64,000 nt of DNA from Spirosoma lacussanchae. Its GTDB lineage: Bacteria; Bacteroidota; Bacteroidia; Cytophagales; Spirosomataceae. The notes under the pieces are model-generated. The model was given only the letters and a program-made list of their open reading frames with translations, did not search any database and had not been told where the DNA came from. Position numbers and translations under genes: made by a program. Within the stretch, counting starts at the first letter, position 1; each line of letters starts with the position of its first letter. This document shows positions 46,065-54,379 of the stretch, in pieces. The stretch spans positions 310,001 to 374,000 of the forward strand of contig NZ_SWJG01000003.1 in NCBI RefSeq assembly GCF_005870035.1. Reading direction: 5' to 3'.

Positions 46065-46526
46065 AAGTAAACTGTTTATAGTACTGGCTGTAGTTCTATC
46101 ATATATTTTAAAATTTATACGGTCTACTTTCGAGCAGTGCATTCATATTTTTTGAAAATACTGCTTACCTGTACTTTCACACGAATAGAGAGCAGGCTGC
46201 AACAGCAATACATTGTTTTATTCAATCGCTGTTATGAAGTATTAAGTTTAAGTAGGTAAGTCAAAAAAAATCCCTATCCTAAGACTGACATCTAGCCCAG
46301 TAGCTTAACACAGATAAGTTACGATGTCCTTTGTAAGCTTTAAAGTTCCTATTCACGTTGTATTAATTATATTTACACTGAAAATGTTGTTGACCGCGAA
46401 TGTTAAACAACCAGTTATGAATTGAAGTTTGAAGGAGGCAAAAGTAGACTGAGCATCATTTGTTTCGTTTAAAGAGAGTCAACTGCAAAAAAATCGCAAA
46501 AAATCAATAAATAACCTGCTTTAGCT
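46065..46526. other. AT-rich 462-bp region without a gene
   Basis: No coding frame, tRNA, clear terminator or full Bacteroidota promoter was seen between the GMD-like gene and the methyltransferase. Several stretches of A or T run through it (for example 46262-46271, 46488-46505). It may hold a regulatory leader or be the scar of a lost gene. Confidence 0.4.
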
Positions 46527-47255
46527 ATGATCAAGCAATATGTTCCAGATAAAACTAAGCTGAACATTTTTAAGAAAATATTTTGGGATGTTGCTACTAG
46601 CCTGCACATAGCAAGTGTTATCAGATTAGTTTCCAGCAAAGACAGTTATTTGCGAGATCAGGGATGGTTTAAAAGTGTTAATAAAGCAAAGTCCGTTGGA
46701 AAGAAAGGCGAGCCACTTCCCTGGTTAACATATCCCTTTATTAACTTCATAGAACCAAGGTTAAATCAAACACTAACTATGTTTGAATACGGAAGTGGAA
46801 ATTCGACATTGTGGTTTGCTCAACGAGTAGGAGAGATTGACTCGGTAGAACATGACAAAGCTTGGTTTAACGAAATAGCTCCTAAAATGCCAGCTAACGC
46901 CAAGTTGACATTGAGAGAAGTAGATACAGCCGAAAACTACTCAGCCATTACCTTTATGTCGTTTACTGATGAGGTTCCTTATTCACTAGAAGTTAAAAGT
47001 AAAGGTAAGCTGTATGATATTATTTTAATAGATGGAATCTATCGCAATAATTCAGTTAGTAATTCAGTTAGTGTTTTAAACCCGACAGGCGTTATTATTA
47101 TTGATAACGTAGATTATGTAGAATCAAATGAATCTACTGAATTTCTAAAAAGTCAAGGATTCAGACGGGTTGATTTTTGGGGTATGTGTCCTCTGGTATA
47201 TCATGATTCTTGTACAGCTATTTTTTACAAAGACAATAATTGCTTGGGCTTATAA
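46527..47255 (+). CDS. Class I SAM-dependent methyltransferase
   Basis: A 242-residue cytoplasmic protein. The SAM-binding motif I is FEYGSGNSTLWFAQ (about 90-103), the second acidic position is IDSVEHDKAWF, and motif IV-like YDIILIDGIYRNNSV follows with PTGVIIIDNVDYVE. The fold is that of small-molecule or sugar methyltransferases, but the substrate cannot be inferred. Its place in the cassette suggests sugar O-methylation of the polymer. Composition is AT-rich like its neighbours. Confidence 0.78.
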   Translation: MIKQYVPDKTKLNIFKKIFWDVATSLHIASVIRLVSSKDSYLRDQGWFKSVNKAKSVGKKGEPLPWLTYPFINFIEPRLNQTLTMFEYGSGNSTLWFAQRVGEIDSVEHDKAWFNEIAPKMPANAKLTLREVDTAENYSAITFMSFTDEVPYSLEVKSKGKLYDIILIDGIYRNNSVSNSVSVLNPTGVIIIDNVDYVESNESTEFLKSQGFRRVDFWGMCPLVYHDSCTAIFYKDNNCLGL

Positions 47256-47304
47256 TCTCTCCAAAAAAACAAATAATTAATATGATTACCAGCTAATAAT
47301 ATTT

Positions 47305-48768
47305 ATGTGGAAAAGTAGTGTTTATAATACACTTGGTGGGTTAACTAGGTTAGGCCTGGGTTTAATAAGTGTCCCATTATTAACACGGAGTTTGGGGATA
47401 GAATATTATGGATTATATGCTGCTGTAAGTGCTATACTTAATATAACACTTTTTTCTGAATGGAGCGTTTCATCTTCTATTACTGTTTTTCTGTCGAAAG
47501 ATATAGCCAGCTCTCAGCACAAAGATAAATTTAATTTGTCTAGTGCTATTATCTATGTGTTTGGGTTAGCGGCAATTTCAAGTACTCTAATCTTTTTTAG
47601 TGCTGACTTCGTAATTGATATTTTTGACAATTTAAGTTTACAGAAAAAATATATACTCCTAGAAGCAACGAAAATTAGCGCCGGGATAGTTTGTATTAGA
47701 ATATTAATTCAATTTTTCATTGGTATTCTTCAGGCAAATAGTTTATACGGAGAAGTTAATCTGATATCTACTTTATATACAATACTAAGTATGGCATTTA
47801 CTTTGTACATAGGTACTACATCTAAAGATATAATACTTATGCAACAGGTACTACTTGCTTTATCTACTCTAGTGTTATTTGTTTATTTATTCATGTGCTA
47901 TCATCTGGAGAAAATAGATTTGAGCAATTTTCAGAAAGTATCATACACTAATTTAACTAACTTAAGTAAATACGGGTTTCGGATGTGGCTTGCCGCGTTA
48001 GGAACAACGCTATTTTCTCAGCTCGACCGGTTGATAGTCCTTAGTAGTCTAGGAGCAGCTTGGGCAGGCGTATATTCTGCTCTTACTTCAGTAGCCAATC
48101 AAATCAATGTGATATCATCAATGCCATTACAACCATTATTACCCGTACTGGCAGCGAATCACATAAATGGTGATAAAGGAACTCAAGATATACTTTCGAA
48201 ATCGTTCGCTATTAATACAATTATAGTAATTTTAGCTGGCAGCTTTATAGTTTTCTTTTCCTCTGAATTAACAAGTTTGCTTTTCAAAATAGGAAATACT
48301 GAAGCTATGTTAATAAAGCAAGCGTTGATAGTAGTCACGATTTGTTATTGCGCTTACTCTTTTAATGCTGTTGGTTATTTTTCTCTACTAGCTACGGGAG
48401 AAGAGCGATTTTTAACAAATTTAATCTTATTTTCAGGTATTATTTCGTTAGGACTCATATACGGGCTGACGGAATATTTTGGAATTATTGGAGCTTGTTT
48501 TGGTAATCTTGGCTTTAGTTTGACTTTATTACTTAATTATAGAATGGCCAGAAAGCTTCGGTCAATAAATTTTTCGTTTTTTAGAAGTATTATATTGCCA
48601 CTGTTACTGGCCGTATTTTTTATATTTTTTAGTTTTTCTATTGATAATTTAGTTTTGAAAGTTGGTTTATATTTTTCTCTTTTGTTTGGGGTCTTATTCA
48701 GTATGAGAAGTTACATTTCATATTATAATATTCTTAATAAGATTAAAGTCTTAGTGATGCCAAAGTGA
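47305..48768 (+). CDS. Wzx-type polysaccharide flippase
   Basis: A 487-residue MATE/MOP-family membrane protein with about 12-14 hydrophobic segments. It begins like other oligosaccharide flippases (NTLGGLTRLGLGLISVPLLT, then LGIEYYGLYAAVSAILN) and has a central loop with FRMWLAALGTTLFSQLDRLI. It would move lipid-linked repeat units across the inner membrane in the Wzx/Wzy route; the Wzy candidate is at 54357. AT-rich codons match the cassette. Confidence 0.85.
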   Translation: MWKSSVYNTLGGLTRLGLGLISVPLLTRSLGIEYYGLYAAVSAILNITLFSEWSVSSSITVFLSKDIASSQHKDKFNLSSAIIYVFGLAAISSTLIFFSADFVIDIFDNLSLQKKYILLEATKISAGIVCIRILIQFFIGILQANSLYGEVNLISTLYTILSMAFTLYIGTTSKDIILMQQVLLALSTLVLFVYLFMCYHLEKIDLSNFQKVSYTNLTNLSKYGFRMWLAALGTTLFSQLDRLIVLSSLGAAWAGVYSALTSVANQINVISSMPLQPLLPVLAANHINGDKGTQDILSKSFAINTIIVILAGSFIVFFSSELTSLLFKIGNTEAMLIKQALIVVTICYCAYSFNAVGYFSLLATGEERFLTNLILFSGIISLGLIYGLTEYFGIIGACFGNLGFSLTLLLNYRMARKLRSINFSFFRSIILPLLLAVFFIFFSFSIDNLVLKVGLYFSLLFGVLFSMRSYISYYNILNKIKVLVMPK

Positions 48769-48850
48769 ATAGTTATGCATACATATATCAGGTTGTACAA
48801 GTAAGTTTTATGTGCTATTCCCTGTTCAGTATGCCAGTTGCGGTTAGAGC

Positions 48851-49648
48851 CTAAGCCACTTGTTTGTACTCAATTGGCGTTAAAAAGCCCAACGCCTGAT
48901 TCGGTCGTTTGGTGTTATAATAGTCTAACCATCTATCGACTATATCACGCACTTGAGATAAGGTAGCAAAACAATACGCATCCAGTACCTCCCGCCGGAA
49001 ACTCCCATTAAATCGCTCAATGTAGGCATTCTGGGTAGGCTTGCCTGGCTGAATCAGTGGAGATCAATGCCTTCTGCTCACACCATTCACGCAGGGCAAT
49101 GCTGATAAACTTGGGCCCATTGTCAAAGCGAGTTTAGCGGTATTATCATACTCATCTACCAAGCGTTGTAACAGCCGAACCACCCGACCAGCCGGTAAAG
49201 AGTAGTCTACTTCTACCCTAAAGCCTGCCGATTGTAATCGTCTAATACATTTAAAGTCCGAAAGCGTCGGCCATCGCGTAAGGCATCACTCATAGAGTCC
49301 AGTGACCAGACCTGATTCACAGCCATTGGCTGAGTTAAGGGGTGCCGCAGTCTGGCTGGCAATCGTTTGCGTTTACGTCTGGCAGATTTAGCCCCATCTG
49401 CCAGTAAACTCGCCAGACCTGTTTACCGTTGAAGCCATAGTTGAGTCGATACAAACGGTAGAGGATTTTCCAGAAACCCCAACCGGGGTGCTTCTGAGCC
49501 AGCGCTTCAATGGCCTGCTCGACGGGCTGGGCTGGTTGGGTCAACGCTTACTGGATCGGTCGTAACTACGGCGGTTTAGGCCCATCACTCGGCAAGCCCG
49601 GCGCTGGCTAAACGCCTTGTAACCATCGACTGCGCCAACTGACGACGG
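48851..49648 (-). pseudogene. IS3-family transposase orfB, multiply frameshifted
   Basis: Joined across frames, the minus strand encodes an IS3-type integrase-core transposase: near the front YKAFSQRRACRVMGLNRRSY, then EALAQKHPGWGFWKILYRL, VNQVWSLDSMSDALRDGRRF (first catalytic Asp region), FDNGPKFISIALREWCEQK and QNAYIERFNGSFRREVLDAY (the Glu of DDE), ending NQALGFLTPIEYKQVA. At least five frame changes interrupt it, at about 49535, 49395, 49235, 49130 and 49060. The stop is at 48851-48853. It is thus non-functional. Confidence 0.85.
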
Positions 49649-49935
49649 TCAGCAGGTCATACCACTTTTTTGGAAGGCCTCTTTAATGACTTCGTTCTCC
49701 AGACTCAGTTCGGCATACATCTTCTTTATCCGTCCGTTGTCTTCTTCGAGGTCTTTCAGCCGTTTTAGGTCGGCCACCTGCATACTGCCGTACTTGCTTT
49801 TCCAGTTGTAGAAAGTAACTTCGCTGATGCCATGCTGGCGGATGATCTGGGCAACGGTCAGGCCCGTCTGCTGTTGTTTAAGAATAGCTACGATCTGAGC
49901 CTCACTGACTCGTTTTGCTTTCGTTTTCCTTCTTC
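49649..49935 (-). pseudogene. IS3-family transposase orfA remnant
   Basis: The minus strand reads as the helix-turn-helix and leucine-zipper part of IS3 orfA: VSEAQIVAILKQQQTGLTVA, then IIRQHGISEVTFYNWKSKYG and SLENEVIKEAFQKSG, closing at TGA (49651-49649). No in-frame ATG is visible before the conserved region, so the start is missing or altered. Normally a -1 frameshift joins orfA to orfB near AAAAAAG, and that slippery A run is present at about 49669-49674. Confidence 0.7.
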
Positions 49936-49997
49936 TTTGTGAAAAGTTAATTAGAATACTCTACTTTTTACTGGAATATCATCAGGGGATGCTTACA

Positions 49998-50333
49998 AAA
50001 GTACTATTGACCGATAAATAGTGGTAGGCTTTACAAGGGCTGTGTTTTCTAAGAATAATATACTTTTTTAACTATGAGGTGTGGTATCTGTAGGCAATGG
50101 TCAGAGAAGGTATGTAGAATTTCTATTATTTTAGCTTACGTTGATCTTCTGATAGCAATAGGCTGCAAAATAAATAGTTATAATTGTACCCTACCAACAT
50201 TGTAATAAAAGCGTATAATTGTACCTTAGATCCAAAAATGCCCTCCGCACCTTTATAAATAGCATAAAGGACCTTTAACGGGAAGGGGTAAATCTTTCGA
50301 TAGCTGGATAAAATTTTATCGATATTTGAAGCG
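49998..50333. other. AT-rich spacer between the IS remnant and the acyltransferase gene
   Basis: The 336 bp hold no supported gene. A minus-strand frame (50126-50374) could encode 82 residues but runs into the acyltransferase start and has no recognised domain. The octamer TAATTGTACC occurs twice (around 50181 and 50214), possibly relics of an older repeat. Confidence 0.35.
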
Positions 50334-51785
50334 ATGTTGTTTAACTCTTTACATTTTGTTACGTTCTTTTTCATTATAACGCTTGCATATTATGTAACCC
50401 CTCAACGCTTCAGATGGCTATTGTTACTAACAGGAAGCTGCTATTTTTATATGGCATTTGTTCCTATTTACATTGTCATCTTAGGTGTAACAATTGTAAT
50501 TGATTATTTCGCTGGAATATATATAGAGAAAGAAAGTGGTCATTTAAGAAAAGTACTCCTTGTTTGCAGTCTCGTAGCCAATATAGGTGTACTTGCTATA
50601 TTTAAATATTATAACTTTTTTGTCGATAATGTCAATTTATTGCTAAATGAATCGGGGCTTGGCTATGCGCTTCCAATAATGACTATTCTATTGCCTATTG
50701 GATTATCTTTCCATACTTTCCAAGCAATGAGTTATACAATAGAGGTGTATAGAGGTAATCAAAAACCCGAAAAACATTTTGGAATTTATGCATTATATGT
50801 AATGTTTTACCCTCAACTGGTAGCAGGCCCTATTGAAAGGCCGCAAAACGTATTATACCAATTTTATGAAAGGCATGAATATAGGTACGAAAATATATCT
50901 ACCGGCCTAAAATTAATCATTTGGGGCTTATTTAAAAAAGTAGTTATTGCAGACCGCTTTGCTGTAATTATAAATACCGTATACAATGATCCGACTCAGT
51001 TTAAAGGTTTACCTCTGATTTTTGCGACTGTACTGTTTGCTTTTCAAATATATTGTGATTTCTCCGGATATTCAGATATTGCCTTAGGTACGGCTCGTAC
51101 CATTGGATTTAGGTTAATGAAAAATTTTGACTCACCTTATTTTTCATCTTCAATATCAGAATTTTGGAAACGATGGCATATTTCCTTATCAACTTGGTTT
51201 AGAGATTATTTGTACATTCCTCTTGGTGGAAATAGGGTTTCTAGAGAGCGATGGTATTTCAATTTATTTGTGACATTCTTAGTTAGTGGGTTTTGGCATG
51301 GTGCCAACTGGACATATATAATTTGGGGGGCGTTGAATGGAGTATACTTAATTATTGAGGCCGCTAGCAAAGAGTTAAGAGAAAAGATCTTTAGTGTTCT
51401 ATTTACTGGGAAGCAAAGTTTACTGTTTTCTGGGTTAACAATTGGTACTACTTTCTCACTAACCTGTTTAGCATGGGTTTTTTTTCGGGCTAAAACAGTA
51501 AAAGATGCGATTTACGTTATAGAGAATATGTGTGTGAATATACCTTCAAGCGTTTCTATGCTGAAACCAGGCGTATTGGGTTCAACTATGTATGATTACA
51601 TTATTGGTTTTGGTTCGTTGCTAATTTTACTAGTTGTAGAGTACATTCAGCAAACACAAAATAGAAAATGGTATTTTGAACAACCATATTTAATTAAGAT
51701 CGGTCTATATTACGCACTAGTGATGATTATTATTTTGTTTGGAATGTTTGATGTGCAAGAGCAATTTATATACTTTCAATTTTGA
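50334..51785 (+). CDS. MBOAT-family O-acyltransferase (AlgI-like)
   Basis: A 483-residue polytopic membrane enzyme. MBOAT motifs are present: FWKRWHISLSTWFRDYLYIP with LGGNR, and the catalytic His322 in SGFWHGANWTYIIWG. It has about ten hydrophobic segments and the length of AlgI/DltB-type proteins. Known for the family: transfer of an acyl, usually acetyl, group across the membrane to a polysaccharide. Its stop overlaps the start of the next gene (TGATG at 51783-51787), which suggests that the pair acetylates the polymer. Confidence 0.9.
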   Translation: MLFNSLHFVTFFFIITLAYYVTPQRFRWLLLLTGSCYFYMAFVPIYIVILGVTIVIDYFAGIYIEKESGHLRKVLLVCSLVANIGVLAIFKYYNFFVDNVNLLLNESGLGYALPIMTILLPIGLSFHTFQAMSYTIEVYRGNQKPEKHFGIYALYVMFYPQLVAGPIERPQNVLYQFYERHEYRYENISTGLKLIIWGLFKKVVIADRFAVIINTVYNDPTQFKGLPLIFATVLFAFQIYCDFSGYSDIALGTARTIGFRLMKNFDSPYFSSSISEFWKRWHISLSTWFRDYLYIPLGGNRVSRERWYFNLFVTFLVSGFWHGANWTYIIWGALNGVYLIIEAASKELREKIFSVLFTGKQSLLFSGLTIGTTFSLTCLAWVFFRAKTVKDAIYVIENMCVNIPSSVSMLKPGVLGSTMYDYIIGFGSLLILLVVEYIQQTQNRKWYFEQPYLIKIGLYYALVMIIILFGMFDVQEQFIYFQF

Positions 51786-52717
51786 TGAGCCAGATGAATA
51801 AGACTGTGCGTTCAGCGCTAATTATTATTATGCTGTGTGTTGCCACTATTGCAATTATCAAATTTGCACTTTCTTCTTTTAGTGTAGATGAGAACAGTTA
51901 CGTATCAGCGTCTGTAGATAAAGAGAATGTATTAAAAAGGACAAAATCGCCTAAAGTGATATTTGCTGGCGGTTCTAATTTGGCGCTTGGACTGAATAGT
52001 AAGCTATTGAGTACAATGGTTGAACGCCCTGTTGTAAATATGGGACTTCACGCAGGTCTAGGCCTAGACTTCGCTTTAAATCAAGCCAAACTAAATGTAC
52101 GTAAAGGTGATATATTAATTTTATCTATAGAACACTTCCTTAGTAAAGGAAACAATAAACTCATGGCCCAGCTTGTATCCAATAATCCGTCAAGCTACAA
52201 CCTTCTAAATCTGACTTTAGGGGATAAAATAAGGCTTTTTTTTGCTCAATTACAGTTAGATATAAGTAGTACATTTTATAAAATTATTGGAAGAAGCAGA
52301 GATCCTTATTACTACCGTTCAGCATTTACCGAAGCGGGAGATGTAATTTCACATTATGGTAAACCAAAGCCTTCTGTTGTGAGTGGTAATATAAATTTTC
52401 CGTTACAAGATTACTCAAAAGAAATTGAAACTTTAAATTGTTTTATAACCTATTGTGCATCAAAGGGGGCAAAATCTTATTTCATTTTTCCCGCGTTTTA
52501 TAAGTCGGCTTACCTTCGAAATAGAGTTGTACTTCACGACTTAGAAAATCAATATAAAGCAAAACTACATTGTCCTATTATTGGTACTTTAGAACAATCA
52601 ATATATGAAGACAACTATTTCTTTGATACCGTATATCATTTAGATAGTTTGGGGGTTCAGAAGCGAACTATACAAGTGTTTGAGCTATTAAAAAAGAATA
52701 ATGTAATTAAGCCATAG
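51785..52717 (+). CDS. SGNH-like membrane-anchored protein, partner of the MBOAT enzyme
   Basis: A 310-residue protein with one N-terminal membrane helix (about 9-29, ALIIIMLCVATIAIIKFALS), placing the rest in the periplasm. The start of the mature domain, VIFAGGSNLALGLNS, has a GGSN block in the place of the nucleophile region, and the end, FFDTVYHLDSLGVQKRT, has the Asp-His block of SGNH hydrolases and AlgJ/DltD-type proteins. It probably takes the acyl group from the MBOAT enzyme to the glycan. A 1-bp overlap with the preceding gene indicates coupling. Confidence 0.7.
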   Translation: MSQMNKTVRSALIIIMLCVATIAIIKFALSSFSVDENSYVSASVDKENVLKRTKSPKVIFAGGSNLALGLNSKLLSTMVERPVVNMGLHAGLGLDFALNQAKLNVRKGDILILSIEHFLSKGNNKLMAQLVSNNPSSYNLLNLTLGDKIRLFFAQLQLDISSTFYKIIGRSRDPYYYRSAFTEAGDVISHYGKPKPSVVSGNINFPLQDYSKEIETLNCFITYCASKGAKSYFIFPAFYKSAYLRNRVVLHDLENQYKAKLHCPIIGTLEQSIYEDNYFFDTVYHLDSLGVQKRTIQVFELLKKNNVIKP

Positions 52718-52752
52718 ATTATATAATAATCGCAGTAGTTTTTTTTCTAATT

Positions 52753-53535
52753 TTATAGTTTTTTAACAAATCCTATCCTTATTAAGAACAGTTTGACAAA
52801 AAGTTTGACTTTGTTATTGTACTTCAACAAAGTTCCTAAATAAGGGTTAAAGATGCCATTTTGTATTTTGGCGCGATAAGTTTCATCAATTGCCTTGTAG
52901 AAAAGTGTATTGCTTACTCCACCACTCCTCATCATGACAGTCACAACAGGTACATATGAAGCGATCAAATCTCTCTTTGGTCTTAACAGCAGTTCGTAGT
53001 CACCAGAGATTTTGTAATTAGGGTTAAATAAACCGTATTTAGCAAATAATGCTTTTGAGTGGAGCGTTCCTACGTGCCAAGTAATCATTTTTTTCTTAAA
53101 ATCGTACCAGTTCCAAGGTAAACCAACTGTTTCTATTTTGTTAAGGTCATTGTCAACCAAGTCAATACGTGACGAGACAAACTCTAGTGTATTTTTGACG
53201 TCTAAATTTGCTATGTGTGAGACATACGCCTGGTAAGCGTGGGGATATAAAATGTCATCGGCTCCGATAAAAGCGATCCACTCGCCAGATGCAGCTCTAA
53301 TGCCCTTGTTCCAAGCATCGTAGATACCATTATCTCGTTCAGAAATAGTATATTTTATGAATTTCTTATAGCTATTGATTATTTCTAACGTATTGTCTGT
53401 TGAACCTCCGTCAATTACTAGTATCTCTAAATTTTTATACTCTTGCTGAATTATACTGTCAAGAGCATCTTTTAAATAAGCACCTCCATTATAAACGGCA
53501 ATAATTATACTTATCAAAGGATTATAATCATTCAT
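52753..53535 (-). CDS. Glycosyltransferase family 2 protein
   Basis: A 260-residue GT-A-fold enzyme. The N-terminal nucleotide-sugar domain is typical (ISIIIAVYNGGAYLKDALDS, LEILVIDGGSTDNTLEII, SERDNGIYDAWNKGIRAASG) with the metal-binding GADDILY. It is closely alike in sequence to the protein encoded divergently at 53660, which suggests an old duplication. Sugar donor and acceptor are unknown; it probably adds one residue of the repeat unit. It is one of only two minus-strand genes in the cassette and needs its own promoter. Confidence 0.85.
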   Translation of the reverse strand: MNDYNPLISIIIAVYNGGAYLKDALDSIIQQEYKNLEILVIDGGSTDNTLEIINSYKKFIKYTISERDNGIYDAWNKGIRAASGEWIAFIGADDILYPHAYQAYVSHIANLDVKNTLEFVSSRIDLVDNDLNKIETVGLPWNWYDFKKKMITWHVGTLHSKALFAKYGLFNPNYKISGDYELLLRPKRDLIASYVPVVTVMMRSGGVSNTLFYKAIDETYRAKIQNGIFNPYLGTLLKYNNKVKLFVKLFLIRIGFVKKL

Positions 53536-53592
53536 AATAGTTAAAAATTGATATTAAGCGTTGATTAGAGCTACTTATGGCCTAATGGCAGG

Positions 53593-53600
53593 CAAATATA
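53593..53600 (-). promoter_or_regulatory. Possible -7 element for the minus-strand GT2 gene
   Basis: TATATTTG on the minus strand matches TAnnTTTG 58 bases before the start at 53535. No TTG lies at the expected -33 distance. Confidence 0.35.
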
Positions 53601-53605
53601 ATAAT

Positions 53606-53636
53606 TTGATTAATGTACATTTCAGTATTAAATTTG
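53606..53636 (+). promoter_or_regulatory. Bacteroidota-type promoter for the plus-strand GT2 gene
   Basis: TTG (53606-53608), a 20-base spacer and TAAATTTG (53629-53636) fit the consensus well. The ATG is at 53660, with GGAGG just before it. The promoter opens a new transcript inside the cassette. Confidence 0.65.
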
Positions 53637-53659
53637 TTATATAGTTAATTCACTGGAGG

Positions 53660-54379
53660 ATGGCATTGCCCTTATTTTCAATCATAACTGTAACGCACAA
53701 TGCAGCTAATACGCTGGAAGACAGCATTTTAAGTGTTATTAAACAAGACTCTCGTTTGTACGAATACATCGTTATTGATGGGGGTAGTTCAGACCAGACT
53801 TTGGATATTGTAAAAAAATATCAAGATAGTATTAGTTATTGGTGCAGCGAAAAAGATAATGGCATCTATGATGCAATGAACAAAGGTATCGATGTTTCAT
53901 CAGGTGAATGGATACTCTTCTTGGGGTCTGACGACAGGTTGAAAGATGGCGTTTTGGCAAAAATAGCATCAATCCTCTCAGAAGATGCTGATTTAGTGTA
54001 TGGTAATGTAGTGTTCAATAATGGCAAAGCTTACATTTCTACTTTTAATTTAAAAACGTTTCTCCATAACACAGTTCATCATCAAAGTGCATTTTATAAT
54101 AAAAGGTTATTCGCTGATTTCAAGTATGATGATTCTCTTAAAATTATGTCTGATTATGAACTTAATTTAAGGCTTTTTTTAAATAAAAGAAAAAGAACAA
54201 AGGTTGATATAGATATATCAGAATGTAATACAAATGGTGCAAGTTCTGCCATTGCTCTTTCTTTGCAGGAGACTAATTTAATTAGATCTAGGTATTTTAA
54301 CAGGCGAACAGCTTCTTTATTAAATGCCTTACTTAAAATTAAATATTTTATCCAATATGACCTATTACGAAAAATATAA
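53660..54379 (+). CDS. Glycosyltransferase family 2 protein
   Basis: A 239-residue GT-A-fold enzyme. Motifs: FSIITVTHNAANTLEDSILS, YIVIDGGSSDQTLDIV, SEKDNGIYDAMNKGI and the metal-binding LGSDDRL. The KDNGIYDAMNKG block recalls colanic-acid-type transferases (WcaA/WcaE). It parallels the enzyme at 52753. The C-terminal end overlaps the start of the polymerase gene by 23 bp. The specific sugar is unknown. Confidence 0.86.
   Translation: MALPLFSIITVTHNAANTLEDSILSVIKQDSRLYEYIVIDGGSSDQTLDIVKKYQDSISYWCSEKDNGIYDAMNKGIDVSSGEWILFLGSDDRLKDGVLAKIASILSEDADLVYGNVVFNNGKAYISTFNLKTFLHNTVHHQSAFYNKRLFADFKYDDSLKIMSDYELNLRLFLNKRKRTKVDIDISECNTNGASSAIALSLQETNLIRSRYFNRRTASLLNALLKIKYFIQYDLLRKI

Larger units (their letters stand above)
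48811..49997 (-). mobile_element. Degraded IS3-family insertion sequence
   Basis: The ends are imperfect inverted repeats: the left end starts TGTGCTATTCCCTG (48811) and the right end, read on the minus strand from 49997, starts TGTAAGCATCCCCTG; about 20 of 28 positions match with small gaps. Between them lie remnants of orfA and orfB of an IS3-type transposase. No target-site duplication was found at the edges (TTTTA on the left, AAAGT on the right). The element is ~1.19 kb, a normal IS3-family size, and it looks immobile. Confidence 0.8.

Noticed and set aside
50126-50374. 82-residue minus-strand frame between the IS remnant and the MBOAT gene
   Set aside because: It overlaps the MBOAT start by 41 bp, has no recognised domain, and AT-rich DNA gives such frames by chance. 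A relic of a cassette gene cannot be excluded.
51782-51787. TTG start for the SGNH-like gene
   Set aside because: An ATG follows directly at 51785 and gives the usual TGATG overlap with the preceding gene.
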